A DNA stretch of 64,000 bases from Rhizobiaceae bacterium (GTDB lineage: Bacteria > Pseudomonadota > Alphaproteobacteria > Rhizobiales > Rhizobiaceae), in assembly GCA_019635795.1 (NCBI GenBank), contig JAHBYV010000006.1:106877-170876 (forward strand), written 5' to 3'. Made by a program: the position numbers and the translations under genes. This document shows, piece by piece, positions 54,679-64,000 of the stretch; the stretch's first letter is position 1, and every line of letters starts with the position of its first letter. The notes beneath the pieces were generated by a model. That model was not told the DNA's origin, did not search any database, and worked only from the letters and a program-made list of their open reading frames with translations.

Positions 54679-57030
54679 ATGGGAATGGAAGGCATTGGCG
54701 CCCGCGTGGCGCGTAAGGAAGACAAGAGATTCATCACCGGCGCGGGCCGCTACACGGACGATATGGTCGTTCCCGGCATGAAACATGCCGTGTTTGTTCG
54801 CAGCCCCCATGCGCATGCAGATATCAAAAAGATAGATGTGAGCGACGCGCAGGCTATGCCAGGCGTCGTTGCTGTGCTGACGGGAAAGCAGCTCAAGGCC
54901 GATGGCATAGGCAATCTTATCTGCGGCTGGATGATCCATTCCAAGGATGGCTCTCCGATGAAGATGGGTGCGTGGTCACCGTTGGCGGTGGACCGTGTGC
55001 GTTATGTTGGCGATGCAGTTGCAATAGTGATCGCCGATACCAAAGGCCAGGCGCGTGACGCTGCCGAGGTCGTCAATGTAGTTTATAAAGAGCGCAAGGC
55101 AGTCACCAGCGCGGTGGAAGCATTGAAGAAGGGTGCGCCACAACTGCATCCCGAAGCGGAAAATAACCTGATCTATGATTGGGAAATTGGTGATGCGGCT
55201 GCAACTGATGCGGCATTGAAGAAGGCCGCCCACATCACCAAGATGCACATCGTGAACAATAGGCTTGTTCCCAACGCGATGGAGCCGCGCGCTGCGCTGG
55301 CACATTATGATAAGGCGGAAGATCACTACACCTGCTGGACAACATCGCAGAACCCGCATGTGGCCCGGCTCGTGATGAGCGCATTCTATAATGTTGCGCC
55401 GGAAAACAAGCTTCGCGTCATTGCGCCTGATGTCGGCGGCGGGTTCGGGTCCAAGATCTTTATCTATCCGGAAGAGGTGGTGTGCTGCTGGGCCTCCAAA
55501 AAGGCCGGCGTTCCGGTGAAATGGGTTGCCGACCGCACGGAAAGCTTCCTGTGCGACGCGCATGGCCGCGACCATGTGACGGAAGTGCAGATGGCTTTTG
55601 ACAAGGACAACAAGGTGATCGGCCTGAAGGTCGATACGATTGCGAACTTCGGCGCGTATATGTCGTTGTTCTCGTCTTCTGTGCCGACATATCTTTACGC
55701 CACGCTGCTGTCTGGCCAATACAACATTCCGGCAATTCACGCGAACGTTCGGGCGGTTTACACCAACACCGCGCCGGTTGATGCATATCGCGGGGCAGGG
55801 CGGCCAGAGGCTACATTCGTTCTTGAAAGGACGATGGAAACCGCAGCGCACGAGTTGGGCGTTTCGCCAGCTGAGTTGCGGCGCAAGAATTTCATCACCG
55901 AATTCCCGCATCAGACGCCTGTCATCATGTGCTATGACGCTGGCAATTATGCTGCATCCCTTGATGCTGCGATGGCAGCCATCAACTACAAGGGCTTTGA
56001 AAAGCGGAAGGCGGAAGCTGCAAAGCGTGGCAAGCTGCGCGGCATCGGCATGAGCAATTATATTGAAGCCTGCGGCATTGCACCTTCTGCCGCCGTTGGC
56101 TCGCTTGGCGCTGGTGTCGGCCTTTGGGAATCCGCCGAGGTGCGCGTGAACGCTGTTGGAACGATCGAAGTTCTGACCGGATCGCACAGCCACGGCCAGG
56201 GGCACGAAACCACTTTCGCCCAGCTTGTTACCGAGCGGTTTGGCGTGCCGATTGACAGCGTTTCCATTGTTCACGGCGACACCGACAAGGTGCAGATGGG
56301 TATGGGCACCTACGGTTCGCGTTCTGGAGCCGTCGGCATGTCGGCAATCGTGAAAGCACTGGACAAGGTGGAGGCCAAGGCAAAGAAAATTGCCGCGCAT
56401 CTGCTTGAGGCGGACGAAAGCGACATTGTGATTGAGAACGGCGCGCTGAAAGTTGCAGGCACGGACAAGAATGTTCCGTGGTTCCAGATGGCGCTGGCTG
56501 CATATACTGCGCATAATCTACCGGGCGGTATGGAACCGGGATTGAAGGAAACCGCGTTTTACGATCCGACCAACTTCACCTTCCCGGCGGGTTGCTACAT
56601 TTGCGAGGTGGAAGTCGATCCCGATACGGGCAAGACGGATATCGTCGCCTTTGTTGCGGCAGACGATTTCGGCAACATCATAAACCCGATGATCGTCGAG
56701 GGGCAGGTTCACGGCGGCATAGCCCAGGGGGTCGGCCAGGCTTTGCTGGAAGGGGCGCATTATGATCCCTCAAGCGGACAGCTTTTGACTGCCAGCTACA
56801 TGGATTATTGCATGCCGCGTGCAGACGACCTGCCTTCGTTCCAGGTTTCGCACCAGAACACGCCATGTCCGGGGAATCCCCTTGGCATCAAAGGCTGTGG
56901 CGAGGCGGGCGCGATCGGCTCAACTCCGGCCGTGATAAATGCCATTACCAATGCAATCGGAACCAATGACCTTGAAATGCCCGCCACGCCGCAGCGTGTT
57001 TGGCGTGCGCTTCAGACGGTTGGCAAATAA
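54679..57030 (+). CDS. coxL: Form II CO dehydrogenase-like molybdopterin (large) subunit
   Basis: 783 residues of the xanthine oxidase family. Blocks seen: RKEDKRFITGAGRYTDD, VGGGFGSK, the active-site loop AYRGAGR (369-375), GSHSHGQGHETTF and KGCGEAGAIGSTPAV with the catalytic Glu. True CO-oxidising form I enzymes carry AYxCSFR with the Cu-bound cysteine; this protein has no such cysteine, so CO oxidation is doubtful and the substrate is unknown. It should bind molybdopterin cytosine dinucleotide. Maturation genes (coxDEF) are not in the window. Confidence 0.92.
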   Translation: MGMEGIGARVARKEDKRFITGAGRYTDDMVVPGMKHAVFVRSPHAHADIKKIDVSDAQAMPGVVAVLTGKQLKADGIGNLICGWMIHSKDGSPMKMGAWSPLAVDRVRYVGDAVAIVIADTKGQARDAAEVVNVVYKERKAVTSAVEALKKGAPQLHPEAENNLIYDWEIGDAAATDAALKKAAHITKMHIVNNRLVPNAMEPRAALAHYDKAEDHYTCWTTSQNPHVARLVMSAFYNVAPENKLRVIAPDVGGGFGSKIFIYPEEVVCCWASKKAGVPVKWVADRTESFLCDAHGRDHVTEVQMAFDKDNKVIGLKVDTIANFGAYMSLFSSSVPTYLYATLLSGQYNIPAIHANVRAVYTNTAPVDAYRGAGRPEATFVLERTMETAAHELGVSPAELRRKNFITEFPHQTPVIMCYDAGNYAASLDAAMAAINYKGFEKRKAEAAKRGKLRGIGMSNYIEACGIAPSAAVGSLGAGVGLWESAEVRVNAVGTIEVLTGSHSHGQGHETTFAQLVTERFGVPIDSVSIVHGDTDKVQMGMGTYGSRSGAVGMSAIVKALDKVEAKAKKIAAHLLEADESDIVIENGALKVAGTDKNVPWFQMALAAYTAHNLPGGMEPGLKETAFYDPTNFTFPAGCYICEVEVDPDTGKTDIVAFVAADDFGNIINPMIVEGQVHGGIAQGVGQALLEGAHYDPSSGQLLTASYMDYCMPRADDLPSFQVSHQNTPCPGNPLGIKGCGEAGAIGSTPAVINAITNAIGTNDLEMPATPQRVWRALQTVGK

Positions 57031-57049
57031 GCGCGAGAGGAGGACGACC

Positions 57050-57844
57050 ATGTATGCAGTCAACTATCATCGCGCCAAATCGGTTTCGGAAGCGGCGAAG
57101 CTGGGCAAGGGCGACGCGAAATTTCTTTCAGGTGGCATGACGCTCATTCCCGCAATGAAAACGCGGCTTGCGGCCCCTTCTGATCTTGTGGACCTCACGC
57201 ACATTCAGGAGCTGAAAGGCATAACGGTCACGGGAAAGAATGTGACCATTGGTGCCGGAACAACGCACTATGAAGTGGCAACCGACCAGAGACTGGCAAA
57301 GGTTTGCCCTGCAATTACCTATCTTGCGGGGCTGATCGGTGATCCTGCTGTTCGACATCGCGGCACAATCGGCGGCTCCATTGCCAACAATGATCCGGCT
57401 GCGGATTATCCGGCTGCAATGCTGGCGCTCGGTGCCACGATCACGACGAACAAGCGCTCGATTCCAGCCGAGAAATTCTTCAAAGGCTTGTTTGAAACTG
57501 CTTTGAAGGAGGGCGAAATCGTTACTTCCGTCAGCTTTACGGCTCCTGCAAAATGCGGCTACGCGAAATTTCCAAACCCAGCATCGCGGTATGCCATGAC
57601 AGGTGTTTTCGTGGCGAAGGGCAAGGAAGGTGTGCGCGTTGCCGTGACGGGTGCCGGCGATGACGGCGTGTTCCGTTCCCGTGAGTTGGAAGCGGCGCTT
57701 TCCCGAAGCTTTGCAGTGGACACCCTCGAAGGCGTTCGAGTGCCATCGGATAGTCTGATGGATGACATGCACGCGTCATCTGACTATCGGGCAGCCTTGA
57801 TCATTGCCATGGCCAAACGTGCAGTGGCTCAAGCATCTGCCTGA
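57050..57844 (+). CDS. coxM: CO dehydrogenase-like medium (FAD) subunit
   Basis: 264 residues from the ATG at 57050 with an excellent AGGAGG upstream. FAD-binding blocks of the family: KFLSGGMTLIPAMKTRL (residues about 24-40) and GDPAVRHRGTIGGSIANNDPAADYPAA (about 98-124). It hands electrons from the 2Fe-2S subunit to an acceptor such as quinone or oxygen. It is the last gene of the coxS-coxL-coxM set; a hairpin follows at 57853. Confidence 0.93.
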   Translation: MYAVNYHRAKSVSEAAKLGKGDAKFLSGGMTLIPAMKTRLAAPSDLVDLTHIQELKGITVTGKNVTIGAGTTHYEVATDQRLAKVCPAITYLAGLIGDPAVRHRGTIGGSIANNDPAADYPAAMLALGATITTNKRSIPAEKFFKGLFETALKEGEIVTSVSFTAPAKCGYAKFPNPASRYAMTGVFVAKGKEGVRVAVTGAGDDGVFRSRELEAALSRSFAVDTLEGVRVPSDSLMDDMHASSDYRAALIIAMAKRAVAQASA

Positions 57845-57852
57845 AGCTTCTG

Positions 57853-57878
57853 GTGGCGGCGAGTTGTTTCGCCGCCAC
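57853..57878. terminator. Hairpin between convergent coxM and YCII genes
   Basis: A perfect 10-bp stem, GTGGCGGCGA (57853-57862) with TCGCCGCCAC (57869-57878), filling the 35-base gap. There is no T tract, so it is a probable but not certain bidirectional terminator. Confidence 0.6.
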
Positions 57879-57879
57879 A

Positions 57880-58248
57880 TCAATCCATAGGCGCGCCCGG
57901 CGAATAATACGACACCGGCCTTATTTCATAGACTGCCGTCTTGTTGATGGCTTTGAATTCGCGCGCGATGGCCTCCGCCTCTTCCATAGAAGCGCAATTT
58001 ATCATGTAAAGACCGAGCAATTGCTCTTTCGTTTCCGCAAACGGCCCGTCCATAATCGGCGCATTCGCTTCCCCTCGAAGGGTTCTCGCCGTGCGGGTGA
58101 AGTCCAGCCGTGCCGCAGGTCCAAGCTTGCGCTCGCTTTCGAGCCTTTCATTGATCATGACGAGATGCGTCATCAAGGCAGCGTCCTCATCGGGTGTGAG
58201 GTCAGCTATCGCGCCTTCTGCGTGATAAGCGAGTATTGCATATAGCAT
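57880..58248 (-). CDS. YCII-related (DGPF domain) protein
   Basis: 122 residues. MLYAILAYHAEGAI opens the ferredoxin-like fold; the family signature is MDGPFAETKEQLLGLYMI followed by EEAEAIAREF. YCII/DGPF proteins are small cytoplasmic dimers of unclear catalytic role, often near ECF sigma factors; no sigma factor is here. Single gene, convergent with coxM. Confidence 0.82.
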   Translation of the reverse strand: MLYAILAYHAEGAIADLTPDEDAALMTHLVMINERLESERKLGPAARLDFTRTARTLRGEANAPIMDGPFAETKEQLLGLYMINCASMEEAEAIAREFKAINKTAVYEIRPVSYYSPGAPMD

Positions 58249-58342
58249 GAACCATATTCCCGTCTTAGAGCGGTGTGGATACGTTAACTTATATCAGCAA
58301 TTGTTGATTCAATAAACGCGATTCCCTTTCCAGGCTGGCCAA

Positions 58343-58954
58343 ATGTCCGAAACCGCACGTGACCGACACACTCTCTTTGAAGATCTGCAAGCCATCCTGA
58401 CAGGATCGCTTGTCGTCTCTCTTGGTGTTGCGATGTATTCCCACGCGATGCTTGCGCTCGGTGGCAATTCTGGCCTGGCATTACTACTCCAGTATTCGAC
58501 AGGCTGGAGCTTTGCGGTGATTTTCTCACTGGTCAACTTACCGTTCTATATTCTTGCCGTATGGCGGATGGGCTGGGCCTTCACGCTTCGCACTTTCGCC
58601 GCCGTCAGTCTGGTTGCGCTGCTTGTAAAATGGACGCCGGATTGGATCGGGTTTTCGAACCTCGCACCCCTCTATGCCAGTATTGCAGGAAGCTGCCTTA
58701 TAGGCATCGGAATGCTGGTGCTGTTTCGACATCGTACCGGCCTTGGCGGTATAAACATTCTGGCGATCTGGATGCAGGAAAAGCTGGGCTGGCGCGCCGG
58801 CTATGTGCAACTCGCGATCGATTTTGCCATTCTGGCCGCAGCGTTCTTTATCTTGCCTACGGACAAGGTCGCTTTGTCTGTGCTGGGAGCACTAATTATC
58901 AACATGATCCTTGTGCTCAACCATCGTCCCGGACGTTATGCGGGATATAGTTGA
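58343..58954 (+). CDS. YitT family membrane protein
   Basis: 203 residues with five to six membrane helices. LTGSLVVSLGVAMYSHAMLALGG and the inverted SIAGSCLIGIGMLVLFRHRTGLGGINILA carry the G-G repeats of the YitT/DUF161 domain. The protein lacks the cytoplasmic DUF2179 domain of longer members. Transport of an unknown solute is inferred. It lies 64 bases upstream of prfB on the same strand. Confidence 0.8.
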   Translation: MSETARDRHTLFEDLQAILTGSLVVSLGVAMYSHAMLALGGNSGLALLLQYSTGWSFAVIFSLVNLPFYILAVWRMGWAFTLRTFAAVSLVALLVKWTPDWIGFSNLAPLYASIAGSCLIGIGMLVLFRHRTGLGGINILAIWMQEKLGWRAGYVQLAIDFAILAAAFFILPTDKVALSVLGALIINMILVLNHRPGRYAGYS

Positions 58955-59018
58955 TGGGTGGGTTTACACGAACCTGATCGCCGCATATGTACCAGCCTCT
59001 CAATGGAAGAATTGTGGA

Positions 59019-60150
59019 ATGCGCGCGGAAACCGAGAACCTTGTCGACGAAATCAAGCAGGGCATAACCCTGCTGAGGAGGCATCTTTGACTGGGATCAA
59101 GCCGTAAAACGACTTGAATACCTGAACGCGCGCTCGGAAGAAGCTGACCTGTGGAACGATCCGCAGGAAGCGCAGAAGTTAATGCGTGAGCGGCAGACGC
59201 TGGACGACGGCATCAGCGCGGTAAAGCGCCTGCAGCAATCCCTTTCGGATAATATCGAACTGATTGAGCTTGGTGAGATGGAGGGCGACCAGACCATCAT
59301 CTCGGAAGCTGAAGCTTCCATCAAAGGCATGGCGGCGGAAGTTCGCGAGCGTCAGATTGAAACAATGCTTTCTGGCGAAGCAGATGCGAATGACACCTAC
59401 CTCGAAATTCACGCAGGCGCTGGCGGTACGGAAAGCCAGGATTGGGCCAATATGCTGCTGCGCATGTATACGCGCTGGGCAGAACGCCGTGGCTTTAAGG
59501 TAGAAGTGTTGGAAATGCATGACGGCGAAGAGGCGGGAATCAAATCTGCTACTTTGCTGATCAAGGGGCACAATGCTTATGGCTGGCTGAAAACCGAGTC
59601 AGGTGTGCACCGGCTCGTCCGAATATCGCCCTATGATTCCAATGCACGGCGGCACACTTCATTCTCCAGTGCCTGGGTCTATCCGGTTATTGATGACACG
59701 ATTGAGATCGACATTCCGGAATCGGATGTGCGCATTGATACATATCGTTCGTCTGGCGCCGGTGGCCAGCACGTTAACACCACCGACTCCGCGGTTCGTA
59801 TCACGCATATTCCGACAGGAATCGCTGTTGCGTGTCAGGCTGGCAGGTCGCAACATCAAAATCGCGCCAAGGCGTGGGAAATGCTTCGTTCGCGTCTTTA
59901 TGAAGTGGAGCTGGAGAAGCGCGAGGCAGCCGCCAACGCCGAGCAGGCGTCAAAGACCGATATCGGATGGGGGCACCAGATTCGATCCTATGTCCTCCAG
60001 CCATATCAGCTTGTAAAAGATTTGCGGACCGGCGTTGAGTCGACCAGTCCGTCAGACGTGCTCGATGGGGATCTGGACGGGTTTATGGAGGCCAGTCTCG
60101 CGCATCGGATTGAGGGCGGTGCGGGCGTCGATGTCAGTGACATCGACTGA
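59019..60150 (+). CDS. prfB: Peptide chain release factor 2 (needs programmed +1 frameshift)
   Basis: The gene starts at the ATG 59019 ([19 protein letters not shown]), reaches CTT at 59085-59087 and an in-frame TGA at 59088-59090, and continues in the +1 frame from GAC at 59089 ([12 protein letters not shown]). The joined product is 376 residues, the normal RF2 length. The catalytic GGQ is at 248-250. The stop-codon reading tripeptide is SPY (203-205) instead of SPF. RF2 ends translation at TGA and TAA. An internal start at 59182 would lose the N-terminal domain and is not the real one. Confidence 0.95.
59076..59091 (+). promoter_or_regulatory. prfB programmed +1 frameshift site
   Basis: AGGAGG (59076-59081), CAT, then the slippery CTTTGAC (59085-59091). 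The distance from the internal Shine-Dalgarno to CTT is three bases, as in E. coli. When RF2 is low, the pause at TGA lets the ribosome slip to the +1 frame. Confidence 0.95.
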
Positions 60151-60151
60151 T

Positions 60152-60442
60152 TCACGCCACAACGATTGCAACTTCCCCTTCGAGGGCGCCCTGATAGGCT
60201 GAGATGTAAGGCTCCTCATCAGGTTCGCCTTCCATTTCTCCGATTTGATCGAGCTGTACTTCCGCGAACCCCTCGCTTTGCAGGCCATTCAATGTCAGGC
60301 GCACTGCGGTGTCCTCGTCCGGCGCTTGCAGCAACACATGCACCTCCGATTCTTCGCTCCCTTTGCGACGGGTGACACGTCCTATGAGAATCCAAACGAC
60401 CGGTGCTTCATTATCATTCATTGAGTTTGATTCTCTATCCAT
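60152..60442 (-). CDS. Small acidic protein of unknown function
   Basis: 96 residues (89 from the second ATG at 60421); neither start has a clear ribosome-binding site. No signal or membrane segment. Pattern: VVWILIGRVTRRKGSEESEVHVLLQAPDEDTAVRLTL, an alternating strand/helix layout that may be a small alpha/beta domain, then an acidic EMEGEPDEEPYISAYQG. I do not recognise the family. It ends one base from the convergent prfB stop. Confidence 0.6.
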   Translation of the reverse strand: MDRESNSMNDNEAPVVWILIGRVTRRKGSEESEVHVLLQAPDEDTAVRLTLNGLQSEGFAEVQLDQIGEMEGEPDEEPYISAYQGALEGEVAIVVA

Positions 60443-60632
60443 ATGGAATCAGCTTTTTAGATTCGCTATCTATGGCACCAGCATAAAGCTTTGTACGCCA
60501 ATTCCCACCGGTATGTGAATTTCGGGCCGCTAATATTGTGACCGAACACGCTAAAATACGAAAGAATATTTCGCATTCCTATGGTTGAGTTTATGGGCGT
60601 CGGTTCGATGCGATTTTTCGAGGGTAGCGGGC

Positions 60633-60661
60633 TTGACGGACAGGGGGCTTGCGAGTAGAAG
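60633..60661 (+). promoter_or_regulatory. Candidate promoter of the rpsL-rpsG-fusA operon
   Basis: TTGACG (60633-60638), a 17-base spacer, then TAGAAG (60656-60661). The CTTGAC form of the -35 is typical of strong alphaproteobacterial promoters. Confidence 0.5.
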
Positions 60662-60886
60662 CCGCAAAGTCTGAGCCGATGTGAGGCTGGCTTTTCCGGA
60701 ACGTCTCGTTCTGGAGTTCGCCTCAAACAGGGTTCGTTTTACGAATGTAAGACATTTCCGGCATGCATGAAGCAGCAATGCTTCCTCTGCTGTTTGTTCG
60801 GGCGGGAACCGCGGCTGCGGTCTTGTGCCCGAATTTGCGTATGGAAACGATGCGTTCAAAGCGGCCTTGAAAAGGCTTGTGACACG

Positions 60887-60900
60887 AGATTGAGAGACAA
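60887..60900 (+). repeat. 14-base repeat before rpsL
   Basis: AGATTGAGAGACAA, repeated exactly at 61327-61340 before rpsG; a related GAGAGACGAGAGAC precedes fusA. It lies 12 bases before the rpsL ATG. Confidence 0.6.
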
Positions 60901-60912
60901 GAGGAAGGTTTA

Positions 60913-61284
60913 ATGCCTACCGTAAACCAACTGATCCGCAAGCCGCGCATCGCGCCGGTGAAGCGAAACAAGGTTCCGGCGATGCAGCAGAATCCGCAAA
61001 AGCGGGGTGTTTGCACGCGTGTTTACACGACGACGCCGAAGAAGCCTAACTCCGCTTTGCGCAAGGTTGCAAAGATACGTTTGACCAATGGCTTTGAAGT
61101 GATCGGTTACATCCCGGGTGAGGGGCATAACCTTCAGGAGCACTCTGTGGTCATGATCCGTGGCGGTCGTGTGAAGGATTTGCCGGGTGTTCGTTACCAC
61201 ATCATTCGTGGTGTTCTCGATACCCAGGGTGTCAAGAATCGCAAGCAGCGCCGCTCCAAGTATGGCGCTAAGCGTCCGAAGTAA
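60913..61284 (+). CDS. rpsL: 30S ribosomal protein S12
   Basis: 123 residues, full length. The decoding-site loops [13 protein letters not shown] and [13 protein letters not shown] are of wild type at the lysines where streptomycin-resistance changes arise. S12 lies at the ribosomal A site. The ATG has GAGGAAGG upstream. First gene of the streptomycin operon. Confidence 0.98.
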   Translation: MPTVNQLIRKPRIAPVKRNKVPAMQQNPQKRGVCTRVYTTTPKKPNSALRKVAKIRLTNGFEVIGYIPGEGHNLQEHSVVMIRGGRVKDLPGVRYHIIRGVLDTQGVKNRKQRRSKYGAKRPK

Positions 61285-61326
61285 GGTTTTTCCCGGCTTG
61301 CTCTCATTTAGGTGGCAAGCTGACGA

Positions 61327-61816
<490 letters not shown>

Positions 61817-61845
61817 TTGGCGCGCGAGAGACGAGAGACATCACA

Positions 61846-63936
61846 ATGGCCCGCGAATTTAAAATAGAAGACTACCGTAATTTTGGCATCATGGCTCACA
61901 TTGATGCTGGTAAGACGACGACCACAGAGCGCGTTCTGTACTACACCGGTAAGTCGCACAAGCTCGGTGAAGTCCATGACGGTGCTGCCACCATGGACTG
62001 GATGGAGCAGGAACAAGAGCGCGGTATTACGATTACCTCTGCTGCTACGACAACTTTCTGGACGGGTCGTGATGGCAAGACGCGTCGCTTCAATATCATT
62101 GATACGCCTGGTCACGTTGACTTCACGATCGAAGTTGAGCGTTCCCTGCGCGTACTTGACGGCGCGATTGCTCTTCTTGATGCAAACGCTGGCGTCGAGC
62201 CGCAAACTGAAACTGTCTGGCGTCAGGCTGACAAGTACCATGTCCCGCGGATGATTTTCTGCAACAAGATGGACAAGATTGGTGCTGATTTTTATCGCTC
62301 CTATGAGATGATCAAGTCTCGCCTGGGTGCGACGGCTGTTGCTATGCAGTTGCCGATTGGTGCTGAAAGCGAATTCAAGGGTGTTGTTGACCTTATCGAG
62401 ATGAATGCTCTCGTTTGGCGCGATGAGGCTTTGGGTGCGCAGTGGGATGTCGTTGAAATTCCGGCTGATCTGAAATCTAAGGCTGAGGAGTGGCGCGAAA
62501 AGCTCATCGAAGCCGCTGTAGAAGTCGATGACGAAGCGATGAACGCCTATCTTGAAGGCAATGTGCCTTCAAATGACCAGCTTCGTGCATTGATCCGTAA
62601 GGGAACGATTGAAGTAAAGTTCTTCCCGATGTTCTGCGGCTCCGCGTTCAAAAATAAGGGCGTACAGCCGTTGTTGGATGGCGTGGTTGATTATCTTCCG
62701 TCGCCTGTTGAAGTGCCTGCTATTAAAGGTATCGATCCGAAGACGGAGCAGGAAGTTCTAAGAAAGTCAGACGATAACGAGCCTCTCTCGATGTTGGCGT
62801 TTAAGATCATGAATGATCCTTTCGTCGGTTCGTTGACGTTCTGCCGCATCTACTCTGGCAAGCTTTCCAAGGGTGTTTCGCTGGACAACACCGTTAAGGG
62901 GAAGAAAGAGCGCATCGGTCGTATGTTGCAGATGCACTCCAATTCTCGTGAAGACATTGATGAAGCGTTTGCGGGCGATATCGTCGCTTTGGCTGGTCTC
63001 AAGGAAACGACCACCGGTGATACGCTTTGCGATCCGCTTAAGCCCGTCATTCTAGAGCGGATGGAATTCCCGGAGCCGGTTATTCAGATTGCAATTGAGC
63101 CAAAAACCAAGGGCGATCAGGAAAAGATGGGCTTGGCCCTCAATCGTCTGGCAGCGGAAGATCCATCGTTCCGCGTAAAGACTGACGAAGAATCCGGCCA
63201 GACGATCATCGCCGGGATGGGTGAGTTGCATCTCGACATCATCGTTGATCGTATGCGTCGCGAGTTCAAAGTTGAAGCAAACGTTGGTGCGCCGCAGGTT
63301 GCTTATCGCGAGACAATCACGCGTTCGCATACCGAAGACTATACGCACAAAAAGCAATCTGGCGGTTCTGGTCAGTTCGCTCGCGTCAAGATCGCTTTTG
63401 AGCCGAATACTGAAGGCGAAGATTTCGTATTCGATTCGAAAATTGTCGGCGGTTCAGTGCCGAAGGAATACGTTCCTGGTGTTGAAAAGGGCATTGGTAG
63501 CGTCATGGGCTCTGGTCCATTTGCCGGATTCCCTATGATTGGCGTCAAAGCTACGCTTATTGATGGTGCTTACCACGACGTTGACTCTTCGGTTCTTGCC
63601 TTTGAAATTGCAGGTCGCGCTTGCTTCCGTGAGGCAGCTTCCAAGCTCGGCGTGCAGCTTCTCGAGCCAATTATGAAGGTCGAGGTCGTTACCCCCGAAG
63701 ATTACGTTGGTAACGTAATCGGTGATCTAAACAGCCGCCGTGGCCAGATACAGGGTCAGGAAGCCCGCGGCGTTGCCGTTGTTGTCAATGCAATGGTACC
63801 GTTGGCTAACATGTTCAAATACGTTGATAATCTGCGTTCTATGTCACAGGGTCGCGCCCAGTACACGATGCAGTTTGATCATTATGAGCCTGTACCGACT
63901 GCGGTAGCTCAGGAAGTTCAGAAGAAATACGCGTAA
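61846..63936 (+). CDS. fusA: Elongation factor G
   Basis: 696 residues, complete. G-domain motifs: G1 [13 protein letters not shown]2/G3 [10 protein letters not shown] and DTPGHVDF, G4 [10 protein letters not shown], then domains II-V ending [18 protein letters not shown] moves tRNA and mRNA after peptide bond formation. Codon use is biased towards U-ending codons relative to the rest of the window, fitting high expression. A tuf gene usually follows; the window ends 64 bases later without another start that I can support. Confidence 0.98.
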   Translation: MAREFKIEDYRNFGIMAHIDAGKTTTTERVLYYTGKSHKLGEVHDGAATMDWMEQEQERGITITSAATTTFWTGRDGKTRRFNIIDTPGHVDFTIEVERSLRVLDGAIALLDANAGVEPQTETVWRQADKYHVPRMIFCNKMDKIGADFYRSYEMIKSRLGATAVAMQLPIGAESEFKGVVDLIEMNALVWRDEALGAQWDVVEIPADLKSKAEEWREKLIEAAVEVDDEAMNAYLEGNVPSNDQLRALIRKGTIEVKFFPMFCGSAFKNKGVQPLLDGVVDYLPSPVEVPAIKGIDPKTEQEVLRKSDDNEPLSMLAFKIMNDPFVGSLTFCRIYSGKLSKGVSLDNTVKGKKERIGRMLQMHSNSREDIDEAFAGDIVALAGLKETTTGDTLCDPLKPVILERMEFPEPVIQIAIEPKTKGDQEKMGLALNRLAAEDPSFRVKTDEESGQTIIAGMGELHLDIIVDRMRREFKVEANVGAPQVAYRETITRSHTEDYTHKKQSGGSGQFARVKIAFEPNTEGEDFVFDSKIVGGSVPKEYVPGVEKGIGSVMGSGPFAGFPMIGVKATLIDGAYHDVDSSVLAFEIAGRACFREAASKLGVQLLEPIMKVEVVTPEDYVGNVIGDLNSRRGQIQGQEARGVAVVVNAMVPLANMFKYVDNLRSMSQGRAQYTMQFDHYEPVPTAVAQEVQKKYA

Positions 63937-64000
63937 GCCTCAGGGTTTACTTCAGCTTGGTAATTCGCCCTGACGGGCTGGAAGGAAATGGAGACCTCAA

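Larger units (their letters stand above)
60443..60912 (+). other. Long leader and spacer upstream of rpsL
   Basis: Some 470 bases with no supported gene. A promoter candidate lies in the middle (60633-60661), which would give an untranslated leader of about 240 bases before rpsL. The remainder is ordinary spacer plus the promoter of the small minus-strand gene. Confidence 0.6.

Noticed and set aside
54976-56514. 512-codon open frame antisense to coxL
   Set aside because: Composition (His/Arg/Cys-rich) and phase show it is the reverse of a GC-biased coding strand, not a gene.
54125-57844. Aerobic CO oxidation operon
   Set aside because: The large subunit lacks the copper cysteine of form I enzymes and the accessory cox genes are absent, so CO oxidation is not claimed.
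59182-60150. prfB starting at the internal ATG
   Set aside because: It would remove domain 1 of RF2; the upstream frameshift site explains the true start.
60913-61284. Streptomycin-resistance changes in rpsL
   Set aside because: Both key lysine regions (TPKKPNS and GGRVKDLP) are wild type.

Overview
The window looks like the chromosome of an alphaproteobacterium of the order Hyphomicrobiales (Rhizobiales), probably near Brucellaceae/Phyllobacteriaceae. The evidence is conserved gene blocks known from that group (glyA-nrdR-ribD-ribE-ribH-nusB; bamE / ubiquinol-cytochrome c chaperone / DUF177-plsX-fabH-ihfA-merR; hemB-RDD-bpt; ldtR-ldtP; rpsL-rpsG-fusA), an Asp-type HemB, and many TTG starts. 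I saw no insertion sequence, prophage, CRISPR array or rRNA. Most of the window is ordinary core chromosome.

Layout. 1-6,000: end of a BMP-family ABC binding protein, a surface-sugar acyltransferase (OafA type), an exported protein of unknown role, and parC. 6,100-10,800: AI-2E and EamA permeases, then the minus-strand group hemB, RDD protein, bpt. 11,000-14,800: a 3-hydroxyisobutyryl-CoA hydrolase-like gene with a small membrane protein, then the MarR-type regulator ldtR and its L,D-transpeptidase ldtP. These two share an upstream motif, and ldtR also has a perfect TTAA-N7-TTAA (CtrA-type) box. 15,000-20,900: glyA, which is broken by a tight cluster of small indels, followed by a riboflavin/NusB operon with overlapping stops and starts. 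21,000-28,400: hppA, bamE, DUF177, phospholipid and fatty-acid initiation genes, ihfA, a MerR regulator and tRNA-Pro.

28,600-37,300: small exported proteins, then an exopolysaccharide locus. Export lipoprotein, GT4, priming sugar transferase and O-antigen ligase lie on the minus strand. A GumC/ExoP-like co-polymerase lies on the plus strand, and its kinase domain has lost the P-loop lysine. The divergent spacer carries a perfect CtrA-type box. 37,400-44,700: DUF2842, ctaA, speB-argC, a thioesterase, a DEAD-box helicase, nadK, and a lipoprotein/EF-hand pair followed by a candidate structured RNA. 44,900-45,730: tRNA-Thr and an AT-rich stretch with two small unknown genes.

45,700-58,900: a lipoprotein hydrolase, trkH, ilvA, a second DEAD-box helicase with a hairpin-rich leader, and a FIST protein with a hybrid kinase (NosP/NahK-like, a possible nitric-oxide sensor). 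Divergent to these is a coxS-coxL-coxM molybdenum hydroxylase of form II, then YCII and YitT proteins. 58,950-64,000: prfB with its programmed +1 frameshift, a small unknown gene, and the streptomycin operon rpsL-rpsG-fusA behind a long leader.

The most interesting items are the two perfect CtrA-type boxes, the ldtR/ldtP shared motif, the degenerate tyrosine-kinase domain, the NosP/NahK-form II cox neighbourhood, the structured RNA near 44.7 kb and the damaged glyA. I do not see a clearly new multi-gene system.
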